Part shown: positions 14,701 to 26,700 of the stretch, piece by piece
Layout of the letters: each line of letters opens with the position of its first letter
Position numbering within the stretch: the stretch's first letter is position 1
Assembly: GCF_000240165.1 (NCBI RefSeq)
Contig: NC_017586.1
Span: forward strand, 496,001 to 560,000
Length of the DNA stretch: 64,000 bases
Direction: 5' to 3'
From: Streptantibioticus cattleyicolor NRRL 8057 = DSM 46488
GTDB lineage: Bacteria; Actinomycetota; Actinomycetes; Streptomycetales; Streptomycetaceae
Notes under the pieces: model-generated
What the model was told of the DNA's origin: nothing
The model's input: only the letters and a program-made list of their open reading frames with translations
The model's database searches: none
Position numbers and translations under genes: made by a program

Positions 14701-17700
14701 CTTCACGGTGAACCTGCCGTCCGAGAACTTCGGCGTCGGCTGGGAGACCTCGGCGCGCAGCGGCAGGTAGCCGGGGGTGTGCCGGTTGGCCTCGTTGAGC
14801 GACTCGATCTGCGCCAGCAGCGTCTCGTGCTGGCTCTTGCCGGGCATGTCGTTGTCGGTCAGGACGAAGGCACGGCTGCCCGGACCCATCACGTGCTCAA
14901 GACCGGCCGCGAGCCCGCGGGAACCTTCGTACTCCGTCCACGGGCCCGGGTGCGGAACGATGACGTCGGTGTAGGGGACGTGGTGACCGAACTCGGTGAT
15001 CGAGCCCTTGACCAGGGACATCGTCCCCAGTTCCGCGGCAGGCTCCATGGAGGTCGGCAGGCCCGGTCTCATCTCCGGGTCGTAGGCACTGAGGTTGCCA
15101 CGCAACGTGAGCGCGCCGGTGAGCAGTTCCACGTCCCCGACGGCGGCCCCGTCCACGGCGCCGACCACCGTGTTCCGCGTCTTGCCCAGCGCCTCCCCGA
15201 GCTCCGACATGTCCTCCACGCCACGCAGCCGCTCCTGCTGCCCCGGGTGCAGCGCCTGGAACCACGACGACGACTCGACGTCCGGCCACTCCAGCAGATC
15301 GGCATCCCCCTGGTCGTCGTGGACGACCAGCGACGGCGCCTCCCCCGAGACCGGCGGAGCCGTGGCGCCGCCGTAGGTCATGGCGCGCGGGTCGCCACCG
15401 GGGCCGGCCGGTGCCTGCGTCGCGGTGCCGGTCGACGGCGCGTGCTCGGCGGGGCGGGCCTGCGCGAACTGGCCCGGGTCGTGGGACAACTCGGCGGCGT
15501 GTCCGGCCGACCGGACCGCGTCGAGCGCCGTGGAGTGGTCGCCGGTGGGGGCCTCGACGGCGTCGAGTACGTCGGGTGTCGTGCCGTCGGGGGTGGTGAT
15601 GCGCAGCTCGGTCGCGGTGGGGTAGCGGAACAGGGTGTCGCCGTCGCGGGTCGGGACGGCGCGGGCCGCCGGGTCGGTGACGCGGACGACCAACGGACGG
15701 CTGCCGGGCGGCAGTTGACCGAGCGCGGCCAGTGCCTGCTGCGGGTCGGGGTGGAGCTGCTGGAACTGCGGGAGGTGGAGCCGGGTCAGGCCGGCGGGGT
15801 CGGCGCCGGACGGGGCGGGGACGGCGAGGTAGCCGGGGCCGGACTTCGGTCGCGCGGTGAGCGCTTCGGCGGCCATGGCCCGGTGGCCGGGGATCCGCTT
15901 GGCCAGGTCCGGGACGATCTGTTCGGCGCGGTCCCGGACGGCCTGGTGGTGCGGCTCGACGGGGTCGTTGCTGTAGCGGGCGTTGACGGCGTTGCGGAGG
16001 GAGCCCCAGATCCCGGGGTCCTGGAGCAGCAGCTTCGGCAGGCTCATCAGGTCGCCCGCCATCGCCTGGTCGATCATGTCCCGGACGAGGCCCGGTAGTT
16101 CACGCGGGTCGGCGGTGAGCAGCGCGCGGTCGGGTTCGCTGTCGAGTAGGTGCAACGCGGTGGTGTGGGCGGGGTCCAGGCCCGTCGGCATGGTGACGGG
16201 CGCGTCGCGGAAGAGGTCGCGCAGCGGCTCGGTGTCGTCCGCGTACTGCTGCCAGTGCGGCGGGCGGAGCGCTTCGGACGGGTGGCCGGGGCGCGCTTCC
16301 GCCCGGGGGGCGAACATGGTGTCGGCGAGGCCGTACAGGTGGACGCCGGTGCCGGAGAGCGCCGCGCCGATCGCGGCGGGGTTGGCGCTCATCCCGGAGC
16401 CGCGCAGGTCGCTGAAGAGCGCGGCGAGGGGGTGGCCGTTGGCCAGGCCCCAGCCGAAGACCGCCTTGACGAACGAGGGGAAGCCCTCGCTGGGCAGTTT
16501 GAGCGCGTGGTACATCCAGTACAAAGCACCGGTGTTGAACCCCGAGCCGAGGTGCACCCTCATCCCGCGTTCCCGCAGGAGCCGGTCCTGGACCGCCGGG
16601 TCGTCGGTCACCCAGGAGCCGTAGGCGTTCGGGTACCGCTCCATGGCGGCCTCGGAGAGGACGGGCATCAGCTCGTGCGGATGGTGCCCGGGCACGCTGA
16701 GGTCGAGGGTCACCTTGTGGAGACCGGAGCCGGCCAGCGTCTCCACGGCCTGCTTGAGGATGTCGTACCCGGCGCGGTCGTCGGTCAGCCAGCCGCCCAG
16801 GGCCTTCTCGTACTCCTCGGTGATCTGGTCCCACGCGGGTCCGAACTCCGTGTAGCGGCCCGCCTGGCCCGCGAAGTACGGGTCGACGGTGTTGGCCGCG
16901 GTGTGACCGCCGCCCGTCCTCGGGCGGAAGTCCAGGATCGCCAGGTCGGACTCGGGCTCCGACCCCCAGTAGGGGTACAGCGCCTTACGGCCGTCCTCGT
17001 ACACGGCCGCGATCGTGTTCCCCGCCGCGAGGACACGCTGCGCCGGCTGCTGATCGGCCGACAACTGCGCCACCGACGACAGTCCGGGGACCTTGGCGCC
17101 CACCGAGCACTGCCACAGCAGGACCGGGGTCTCCTCCGGGATGCCTGCCTCCGCCAGTCGCGTGGCGAACGCCCGCCCGGACTGTGAGCCGCTGGTGAAC
17201 ACCTGGCCGTACCGGCCGAGCGTCACGGCGGAACGCCTGCTGCCGTGGGAGGTGAAGACCACCGATGCGGGCTGCCCCGAGTGCTTGTCGAAGCCGGTCG
17301 GCAGCGACACCTTCTTGGCCGGACCGGCCGCGCGCGTGCCCGAGGGCTGGAGTGGCTCCACGCTGTAGTGGTCGGAGCCGAGGATGGCCCGCAACGCCTT
17401 CTGACGGGCCGGCAGGTCCGTCAGCTCGTAGCTTTCGAAGCCGATGAGGGTGCCCTGCCCGTCGCGCACCTCGCGCATCAGGATCTCGTTGTCCCACGGG
17501 ACCCGCGGCGTGTGCGGCGCGACCTCGCCGACGACGAGGTGCGAGTACCACAGGTCGCCGGAGTCGGCGTGCCCGTGCCCGGGTTGGTCGATCCGCAGCC
17601 GCATCGGTCCGGGGGCCTGCGCGGCGAAGTCACCGGGGGTGCGGGAGAAGAGCGCCGTCTTGCGGATCGACACCGGGTCCGGCAGTTCCAGCAGCACCGG

Positions 17701-20700
17701 GTGTCCGGCGTGCGGCGACACCCGCTTCGCCAGTTCGCCCAGTTTCGCCACGGCGACGTCGCGGCTGGACGTCCACAGCGCGAACGGCGGCAGTTCCTCC
17801 TGCCGGCCCTTGAGCGCGTCGAGCCCCGCCTTGGGCGGCAGCGGGCCGGGCGCGACGGCCACGTAGTACATCGGGCCGTGGTCGGCCGGCTCGGCCTGGA
17901 GCAGGTCGAGGGCCTCGCCCGCCATGGCGGCGTGCCCGCGCACCTCGGCGAGCAGCCCCTCATCCGCCGCATTGGCGAACGCGTCGACCGCCGCCGCCAG
18001 TTCCTCCGGCGGCGCGGAACGGTCGACCGCCGCGCGGATCGCGGGGTCGCGGAGCATCACCAGCGGCCAGGTCGTCCGGTCGCCGGGCCGGGCCTGCGCC
18101 GGCACCGAGCGGATGAGGTCGCGCAGGCCGTCGAGGGTGAGGCCGGGCCGGAAGAACGTGCGGTCCGGGCCGGAGGCCAGCGTCAGCGCCATGGAGTGTC
18201 CCGACCGCAGGCTCGGCAGGGCCTCCAGGATCCCCTGGTTGCGCAGCGCGTCCGCCCATGCCTGCCGGCGCTGTGTCCACACGTCGGTCGCCGCCGGTTC
18301 GGCGCCGACGTGCTGCGCGATCCCCTGGTTGAGGACCGTGGGGTCGGTCCAGTCGCCCTGGCCGGTGACCTCCGCGCCGAGCAGGTCCGCGGTCGCCTTC
18401 TCGTACATCGCCACGTGCGGCGGCTGGTGGAGCACGGTGCGCGCCGGGTCGTCGGCGGGCAGGTCCTTGGGCAGCCGGCCCATGGGGTTGAGGACGCCAT
18501 GGATCCACCCGTGCACCCGGGAGGCGTCCGTCACCCACGGATCGGGCTCAACGTGCCGGTCCCAGACCCCGGCGCGGTGCGAGGTGTCGAGGAACCACTC
18601 CCACGGCAGCGCGTCGGGTTGCGACAGGTAGCGGCCGGCCAGCGCGTCACGGAAGAAGAGGAGGTCGTAGTCGGAGGCGCCCAGGTGCCGGTAGACGTTG
18701 AGCATCAGCTCGATCTGCCGGGCGTGGTCGAGCTGTTGGGAGGTCAGGTCGCTGAACCCCCGGTAGCCGCGCTGCCGCATCTCGGCGTCCCACACGTCCC
18801 CCCGCGGCCTCGGACCGGCCGGCGCCAGCTCCGGGTGGCGCGAGGCGTACCAGGTGGCGCCGCCCAGGAACGCGGCGATCGACCTGTCGTAGTCCCCCGA
18901 CTTCAGCAGTGGCCGCAGCGCGCTCGCCACGTAGCCGTCGCTGATGCGGGACCACGCGGCTCGTACGGCACGGCCCAGGCCGCCGGTGCGGGGCTGGTCG
19001 CCTTCGAACCGGGCGATCATCCGGTCCGGCATGAGCATCGCGTTGACGACGTCCCGCCCCTGGGCGGAATGCCCGTACCTGGCCTGCGCGTCCTCGACCA
19101 TGTGGTCCAGTGCCTTGTGCGGGCTCAGGCGGATCGCGGGGTCGTTCGCCAGGTTCCGGGCCGTCTGCAACCCGTACTCCGCCGACCGTTCCAGGTATTC
19201 CTGCCGCATCGGTGACGTCGGTGCGAAGAACTGCGGGAACCTCGGCGCGTGGACGGCCGACGGGGGCCGGGTCACCGGTTCGGTACCGAAGAGCAGGTTC
19301 GTGTCGCGCCGGGTGACGGGACCGGTTTCGGCCGGGGCTTCCTCCTCGGACGGCGGGAGGTCGTGGGGCTCCTGAGCGGGGGGAGCCTCGTGTCCCTGGT
19401 CGGGCTGCGGGAGGTCGTGCGACTCGCTCGTGGAGGGCACCTCGTGCGGCTGATCCGTGAGCGAGGCCTCGCGCGGCTCGTTCGTGGGGGCGACGTCGTT
19501 GACGGACCCGGGGCGGCTGATCCGGCCGGGGTCGGCGAGCGTGTCGGGGGCGGACGGCTCCGGGGAAGCGGTGATCAGCGACCGGGTGCCGTCGTCGGTG
19601 GTGGCGGCCGGGGTGCGGGCGTCGTCGCCGCTGACAGACCCAGAGCGGCTGACCCGGCCAGGGCCGACGGGTGTCTCGGCGGCGGACGGCTCCGTGGCGG
19701 CGGTGGTCAGCGACCGGGTGCCGTCGTCGGTGGCGGCGGCCGGGGTGCGGGCGTTGTCACCGGGGTCGATACCGGCGGCGGCGCGGTCCGTCCAGGTGTC
19801 GGGAAGCGCCTCGGGAGCCCAGCGGTGCTGGTAGCGGTCGACGAAGGCGTCCCGGAAGTCCGGGTCCGAGGTGAGGTCGCCGAAGGGCCGGTCGGAGTTG
19901 ACGCTGTCGAAGGTGTGGGCGGCGCCGGACTCGAAGGCGAAGTGGGCCGGGAGCCGGTCGGCCTCGCGGGCCAGGAGGGCGTCCCACTGCCAGATGCCCG
20001 CGCCGAGGTCGCCAGGTTTGGTGGCCTTGGCGTCGAAGGCGGTGTCGAAGGCGGAGAGTACGCGTTCGTCCCAGGCCGTCTTGGCCCGGTCGATGTCGGC
20101 CTGGGTGAGGGGCTGTTCGGGGTGGGCCGCCTGCCACGTGGCGAGTTGGTCCGTGAAGACCTTGGCCGCCGAGTCCAGCGCGCCGTTGCGGGCGTACTGG
20201 CGGAGCAGCCCGGTGTGGATGCGGTCACGATCGGTCAGTTGGGCGTACGCGTTGTGCCACTTCTCCAGGCGCTCCACCAGCGGCTCGGCGCCGCTCATGG
20301 TGTTGTCGAACAGGGCTCTGACGTTGGCGGCGACGCCGGTCTGCGTGTCGCGCAGCACGTTGCCGGTGACCTGGCCCTGATGGAGGCCGGGGAACCGGCG
20401 CCGGAACGCCGCACCCAGCGAGGAGGTCGCGGCCTCCCAAGTGCGGGCGGCCTCGGCGACGTCCTCCAGGGTGTCACGCAGCGCCTTCTCACGGGCGGCC
20501 TGGAAGGCCAGCTTCTCCGGCAGGCCGGAGGCGACATTGTCGAAGTGCCAGGGCCAGCGCTCCAGCGGCTGCTCGGTGCGGTCGAACAGGTCCTTGGGCA
20601 CCTCGTTCGTTCCGAAGACCTTGGTGAACGCATCGTCCAGTTCCTCGGCGGCCTGGCGCAGCACCGTCTCCCGGCCCGGACGGGAGATCGGCGTGTTCTC

Positions 20701-23700
20701 CGCGTCGAAGGCTTCGAGGACTCCGCGGGTGTCGTCGTCGAGGTGGTCGTGGTAGGTGTCCGCGAGAGCGTCGAACTCGGCCTTGAGGCGGGCGCGTTGG
20801 GTCTCGTAGATGGCGTGCTGGTCGAAGCGGTCCCGCAGGGCACCGATCATGGCCTTCAGCCGCTTCCGAGCCTGGGCCACCATGGCAGCCAGGTCCTCGG
20901 ACCCGATGTCGAGGCCGCTGGGAAACACCTTGTCGACGGCGTCCCGCAGTTCCCTGTCGAAGCGCTCCGACATGTTCTTGCCGACGGCGTCGGCGATCTC
21001 GGGTGTCTTCTCGAACGGGAGGGAGCTCTCCGGTATGCGGTGGTGGTGGTCGTTGAGCCAGGCGCGGAAGGCGTCCACGAAGGCACGCCGGCCGCGGTTG
21101 ATGGCGGCCTGCCGTATGGCTTCGGCGGTGAAGGTGTTGTGCGGGTCGGGGGCGGTGCCCTCGCCGAGCGCCTGCTCGTGGACGGCCCAGGCGTCCCTTC
21201 GGGCCTCGTTGAGCTGGTGGGCGTCGAGTCGGTGTCCGGCCGACTCCGCCCACGCGTCGAAGGCTCGGTCGAAGGGCTCCCGGGCCTCGGCCAGGCGCTT
21301 GGCCTGGTCGAATCGGTCGCCGTATTCGGTGAACAGTTCTTCCTGGTCGCGGGCCCAGGCCGGGATGCGCCAGTCCCCCGCCTGGGCGTGCGGCGGTGGC
21401 GGTACGTGGGTGAAGCGCGCGCCGGCCGGGGTGTCGGCGGCCTCGCGTTCCTGGACGTACGTCTGGCGGGCGGCGTCGTTCTGCCGGTCGGCCCAGTCGG
21501 ACGTCGCCGGGGAGGAGACCGGGCCGCGCTCGTCCGGTTGGGCGGCGACGAGCGCGTCGAATTCCTGGTGGTACCGGTGACGGTCCTCCGCGACCCGGGT
21601 GAGGTCGGCGGCCTGCCGGTCGAACTCGGCCCGGACGCCGGGCCAGGCGTCCTGTCCTTGTTGTGTCAGCCGGTGCAGCAGCGGCTCGGCGATGGCGGCC
21701 TTCTGCTGCTGGTACCAGGAGGCCAGTCGGCTGTCCCAGTCCTCCTGGGGCCGCCACTGCGACTGGCTGTGCCGCTCGAACGTGTCGGTCAGACCGGTGA
21801 TTTTGGACGCCTGGTCGCGCAGCGCGGTGGCGGCCTGGTTCACCTGCTGGTCCAGCCGCCCAATCTCGGCCGCCGGGTCCTCGGTCGTCTCCGCCGCCCG
21901 GCGGTCGGCGAGGTACTGCTCCCGCAACGCGTCCAGCTTCTGCTCGTACCACGACTCGATCCGGCTGTCCCAGTACGGCAGCGGTGCCGTCAGGTCACCG
22001 TGCGCCTCGCCGGCGTGCAGTGCGCCGCCGAAGGCGATGTCGTCGGCCGTCCAGGCGTCGCGCAGTTCGTCGTAGCGGTTCCGGAAGTCCTCGACGAGGT
22101 GGGGCGGCACCTCGATGACGTCGGTGGACGCGGCGGCGGCCCGGAGTCCCCTCTCGTCCACCACGGCCTGGTGGAAGTCCTCCTGGAGCTGGGCGACTTG
22201 GGGCGAGCGGTCGAAGACCAGGGGCCTCGGGGCGGGGGTGCGTCCAGAGGCGATCTTCTCCTGGAAGAGCTGCCGGGTGTTGCTGTGCGCGAGGAAGTCG
22301 TCGTTGGCCTGGCCCAGTCGTTGCGTGAGCTGGTCGCCGAGCGGCGCGTGGCTGTCGGCGGCGGCGCCGGTGAGTCTGGCGTCGGCGAACCATTCCCGGA
22401 CGGCGGCGACCTGCGGGGCGGCGGCGGGATCGCGCAGGTCCGGGAAGGCCTCCAGGTGGCCGTCGAACTCCTGGTTGATCCGGTCGCGGACGGCCAGGGC
22501 GTCGTGGGTGGCGGCCAGCGCGGCGGCGGCCTTGGCGTTGGCGGCCTCGGCCGCCTGGGCGCGGGCCTCGGCGGCGGGGTCGGTGGCCTGGGTGTGCGGT
22601 TCCTCGGTGGTGTGTGACGTGTCGGCGTGGAGCGGGTCCGGGAGGTCGGTCGTGCTGGACGGGTCGGGTGCGTGGGTGGCATCCGGCGCCGTCGGCTCGT
22701 GCGGCGTGGCCGAGGGTGCGTCCTCGACGGGGGGCGGGGAAGTGTCGTGGGCGTCGGGCTGGTCGGTGAGGGCGTCCGTGGTGGCGGCCGGCGCCTCGGG
22801 CTCCTCGGCGATCGTTTCCAGGCCCGGGGCGTAACGAGGCGCGCGGGCAGGCGGGTTCGGCACCTCCTGGTGGCTCTGCCCGTCCTGGCGCGTCTCGTCG
22901 GGGGTCCGGAGCGATTCCAGGTCGCCCAGGGCGGGGGCGGGACCCGGGTCGGTGGTCCGCGCCTCGGTGGGCGGAGCCAGGCGGTCGGCCTGGAGCTGGT
23001 GTTCGTCCGGGCCGGACGGGGCCAGCGCTGTCGCCGTCCGGCCCGGACCGGTGGCCGGGGCATCGGTTCCGGCACCGGAACGAGGGGTGTCCTGCGGGGG
23101 GTCCGGAAAGCTCGGGACGTCCGGGAGGCTCAGGGTGTCCGAAGGGGTCCCGGTCTCCGTGCCGGGGCGCTCGGGAGCGTCGCCGGCGTGGGGGTCGCCG
23201 TCACCGGCGGGGGCGTCGTCGGAGGACGGGTCGGGCGACGACCCGGTGTCGTCGCTGATCCGCTGGAGGTGTCCCGGGTCGATCCACGGATCGTCGTGCC
23301 GGAACGCCTCCGCCCGCAGGTCCGCCCGGTGTTCGTCGTACGTCAGCGTGTCGTCGAGCTGCCGCTCGGCCTCCGTGATGCGTTCGCTGGTGTGAGCCGC
23401 ACCGTCCGTGTCACCGTTCAGCAGTTGCTCGGTGTGCTGCGCGCTGAGGTCGTCGATCCGGGCACGCAGGTCGCGCACCTGTGCCTGGCGGTCCTCCTCC
23501 TGGCTGCGCAGGCCGGCCTCGTAGTCGTCGAAGGCGCGGGCGGCCTCCTGTTGGGACCGGGCCTGGCCCAGCCCCTCCCGCAGGCCGGAACGGAGCCCCG
23601 ACTTCCCGTCGTCGAGGGCGTCGAGCCGGGCGCGCAGTTCCGCCTCGTCCGGTACGGAGGTGGGCTCTTCACCCAGGCGGTCCAGGCGTTCTTGCAGGTC

Positions 23701-26700
23701 GCGGAAGGCGTGCAGGTCGTCGAGTGCCTCAGCGGCCTGTTGCGGGTCGGTGGCCTGGTCCACCCGGTCGCGCAGCTCGCGCTCCGTCGTGGGTGACGTG
23801 TCACGGAGGGCGCCCAACCGTTCGGCCAGCGCCGCGTCGGTCCGGTCCGCGCCGAGGGAGTCCACCTCGTCCAGTCGTGCCCGCAGGTCGCGGTATGCCT
23901 GGAGGTCTTCCAGCGCGCGCTGGGCCTCCTGCGGAGTGCGGGCCTCGTCGAGTCGCTGGCGGAGCGGCCCCTCGTCGTCCGCGTCGCCCGGCCTGGAGAC
24001 CCGGTTGCGCAGGTTGTCCCGGAGGGTCGCCACCTCCAGGCGGTCCCGCAACTGCGCCCGCAGAGTCTCGACGTCGGTGCCGGCAGGTGCCTTGGCGATC
24101 GCCTCGCGGAGCCGTTGGATCTCGGGGTCGAACGCCGAGGCCGCGTCGTCTCCGGTCAGCCGCTCGGCGGGTGTGTGCTGCTCGACGTACCCGGTGTACT
24201 CGCGCAGCGCCGCGTCCAGCGTGTCCGGGTCGCCGCCACGCCGGGCGCTTTCGACCGCGTCGACCTTCTGCTGCCACTCGGTGCGTGACGCGCCCTGCTC
24301 GCCCAGCCGGTCGAAGCCGCCGTCGGCGTGTTCGCGGAACGCTTCGTACCGCTGGGTGAGCGCCCGTGCATCGACCTCCAGGCGGAACTGTTCCAGGCCG
24401 CGCCGGGCCTGGCCCCAGGCGTGGGTGTTCAGCGCGTCGAAGACCGGTTCGGCCAGGGCCTTGCGGGTCTCCTCGGACATCCCGGCCTGCCGCGCCGCCT
24501 GGTTCAGGGCGTCGACCCGTTCCTCGGCCCACGCCTCGATGCCCTGCGGTTCACGGCCGGGTGCGGCGGGGGCGTCGTCGAGCCGGGCGTCCGGCTTCTC
24601 CTCCTTGCCTCCGGGTGCGGCGGGGGGCTCGCCGATCGCGTCGCGGGGAACGTCGCTCCCCGCGAACATCTCGGCCAGCCGGTCGGGCGGCGTACCGGTG
24701 TCTTCGTGCTCGCCGGGGGTGCCCGGTGCCTCCGGTTCCGGGGTTCCTCCGGTGTCTTCCGGGCGGCTCGGAGAGGTGGGTGAAGTGGCTTCGGGACGCG
24801 GGGAGTTGGTGCCGTCCGCCCGCCCAGGTCCGGTGGGTGCGGCAGGTGCCTCCGGTTTCGGGGTCCGTCCGGTGACCAGGGAACGCAGCCGGGCGCCGAG
24901 CCCGCCGCCGCCGTTCCCCGGCGGCGGCTCGGACGCCGGGTGCCGCGGCACCGGCATGCCCTGCATGGCGGTCAGCGACTCGGGACGTGCGGTCACCCCG
25001 GGCCCGTCGGACGCGGTCGCGGTCGAGTCGCCTTCCGTGCCGCGCGGTTCGGCGGGGCCGTCGACGGGCAGGCTCCGCGGTGCCTCGGTGCCCTTCAGCG
25101 CCTCCGCGAGCTGACCGGGCGGCGTCTCGGTACGGCCGCGTCCGGTGGAGCCGGCCGTCGTCTCCGGGGTCGGCGCGCCGCCCGTCGTCTCCGGCCGTGC
25201 GGCGGGTCCCCGGTCCGCGGGGGCGGTCGGAGGCGTGCCGCTCCGTTCGCCGCGCGGTGTGTCGGACGGGGTCGTGCTCGGGGTCGCCGGTGACTGCGTG
25301 CCGCGTGTCGGGGACGCCGGTGCCTGCGGCTCGCCGCCCCGCGCCCCCGTCGGGCCGCCGCCCCCGCCCGGCGGTACGGCCATCGTGCCCTGCGGCGTAA
25401 CGGCGGGTTCCTGCCCGGCGTCCGGGATGGGCCGGTGATCCGCCGCTGAGGTGTCGGGCCCGGTGGGCTGCGTGCTGCCGGTGCCTTCGTCTTGTCGCGT
25501 GGACGAGGACGGAACGCCGTCCGGGGCCCCTTCCGTTCCGGTGGGCCGTTCCTGCGGCGGGATGGAGTGGGTCGGCTGCGGCGCGCCCTGCGTTTCGTGG
25601 GTCAGCGGGGTGGGTTCCGACGGTGCCGACGTGTGCGAAGCGCCGCCCGGCTCGTGCGTGGTGGGCGCGTTCACCGGGGCCCGGTCGGTGGGCGCGGTCT
25701 CGTGCGTGGTGGGCGCGTCCGCCGGAGCCCGGTCGGACGGCCCGGTCTCGTGCGTGGTGGGCGCGTCCGCCGGAGCCCGGTCGGACGGCCCGGTCTCGTG
25801 CGTGGTGGGCGCGTCCGCCGGAGCCCGGTCGGACGGCCCGGTCTCGTGCGTGGTGGGCGCGTCCGCCGGAGCCCGGTCGGACGGCCCGGTCTCGTGCGGA
25901 ACGTCCTGCGGTCCGCGTGCCACCGGTGCCGGCTCCGAAGTGTGCGGCACGTCGTGGGTGGTCGGCCGGTCCACCGGTACGGAGTGCGGTGGGGCCGAGA
26001 CGGGCTCCGCCGGGTGATCGTGGGTGGTGGTTCCGGCGGGCGGCTGGTGGAAGGTGCCGGTGTCGGTGGGGTGCGTCGCGGTCGGAGTTCCGGCCGGCTC
26101 GGCCGGATGGTCGGCGACGGGCGTGCGGATCTCGGTCTGGGGCACCGGGGCGCCGGGCTCGACCTGGTCGCGCCAGGCCTCGACGGTCCGGTCGGTGGCG
26201 TGCGGGATGTCACGCAGCGTCTCGGACGTGAGGTGTGGCCCACCGGTGCCTGCCCGGTCGGTGGGCGCCCCGTGTTCGAGCGTGACGTCTTCGGGTCGTG
26301 TGGTGGTCGCGGCGGCGGGCGCATCGCGGAACGTGGTCTCGAAACCGGGGAGTTCACGCGGATGGGTGGCCGCCACCTCGTCGTGGCCGCCGGTCACCGT
26401 GGGGCGTGCTTCCGTGGTGAACGGCCGTTCGGTGTCCTGGGAGTTCCGCGTGCCGGCCGGTGCCTCACCGTGGGCACCGCTCGTTCCGTCGGTGCCGGTG
26501 CGGGCGTTCCTCGGGATGAGCGGCGGGTCGCCCACGGAGATCCCGGAGACCGTCACGTTGTCGTCGAAGCTCTCGTCGCCGAGGCTCGACACGTCGTCAT
26601 GCGTGCGCTGTGCGTTGCCTGGCGTGCCACCCGCGTCGCCGCCGAAGGTCTCCGGCAGGGGTGCGCCGACGGAGGAGGTGGCCGTCCGGTCCCCCTCGGC

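Noticed and set aside
25649-25905. CRISPR-like array
   Set aside because: The 48-bp units are contiguous without spacers and are in frame within the giant protein.
49-26000. Long plus-strand frames opposite the giant gene (several of 300-1,100 codons)
   Set aside because: They are in codon register with the giant minus-strand frame, are extremely Arg/Gly/Val-rich, have no recognisable motifs and are antisense shadows of GC-biased coding sequence.
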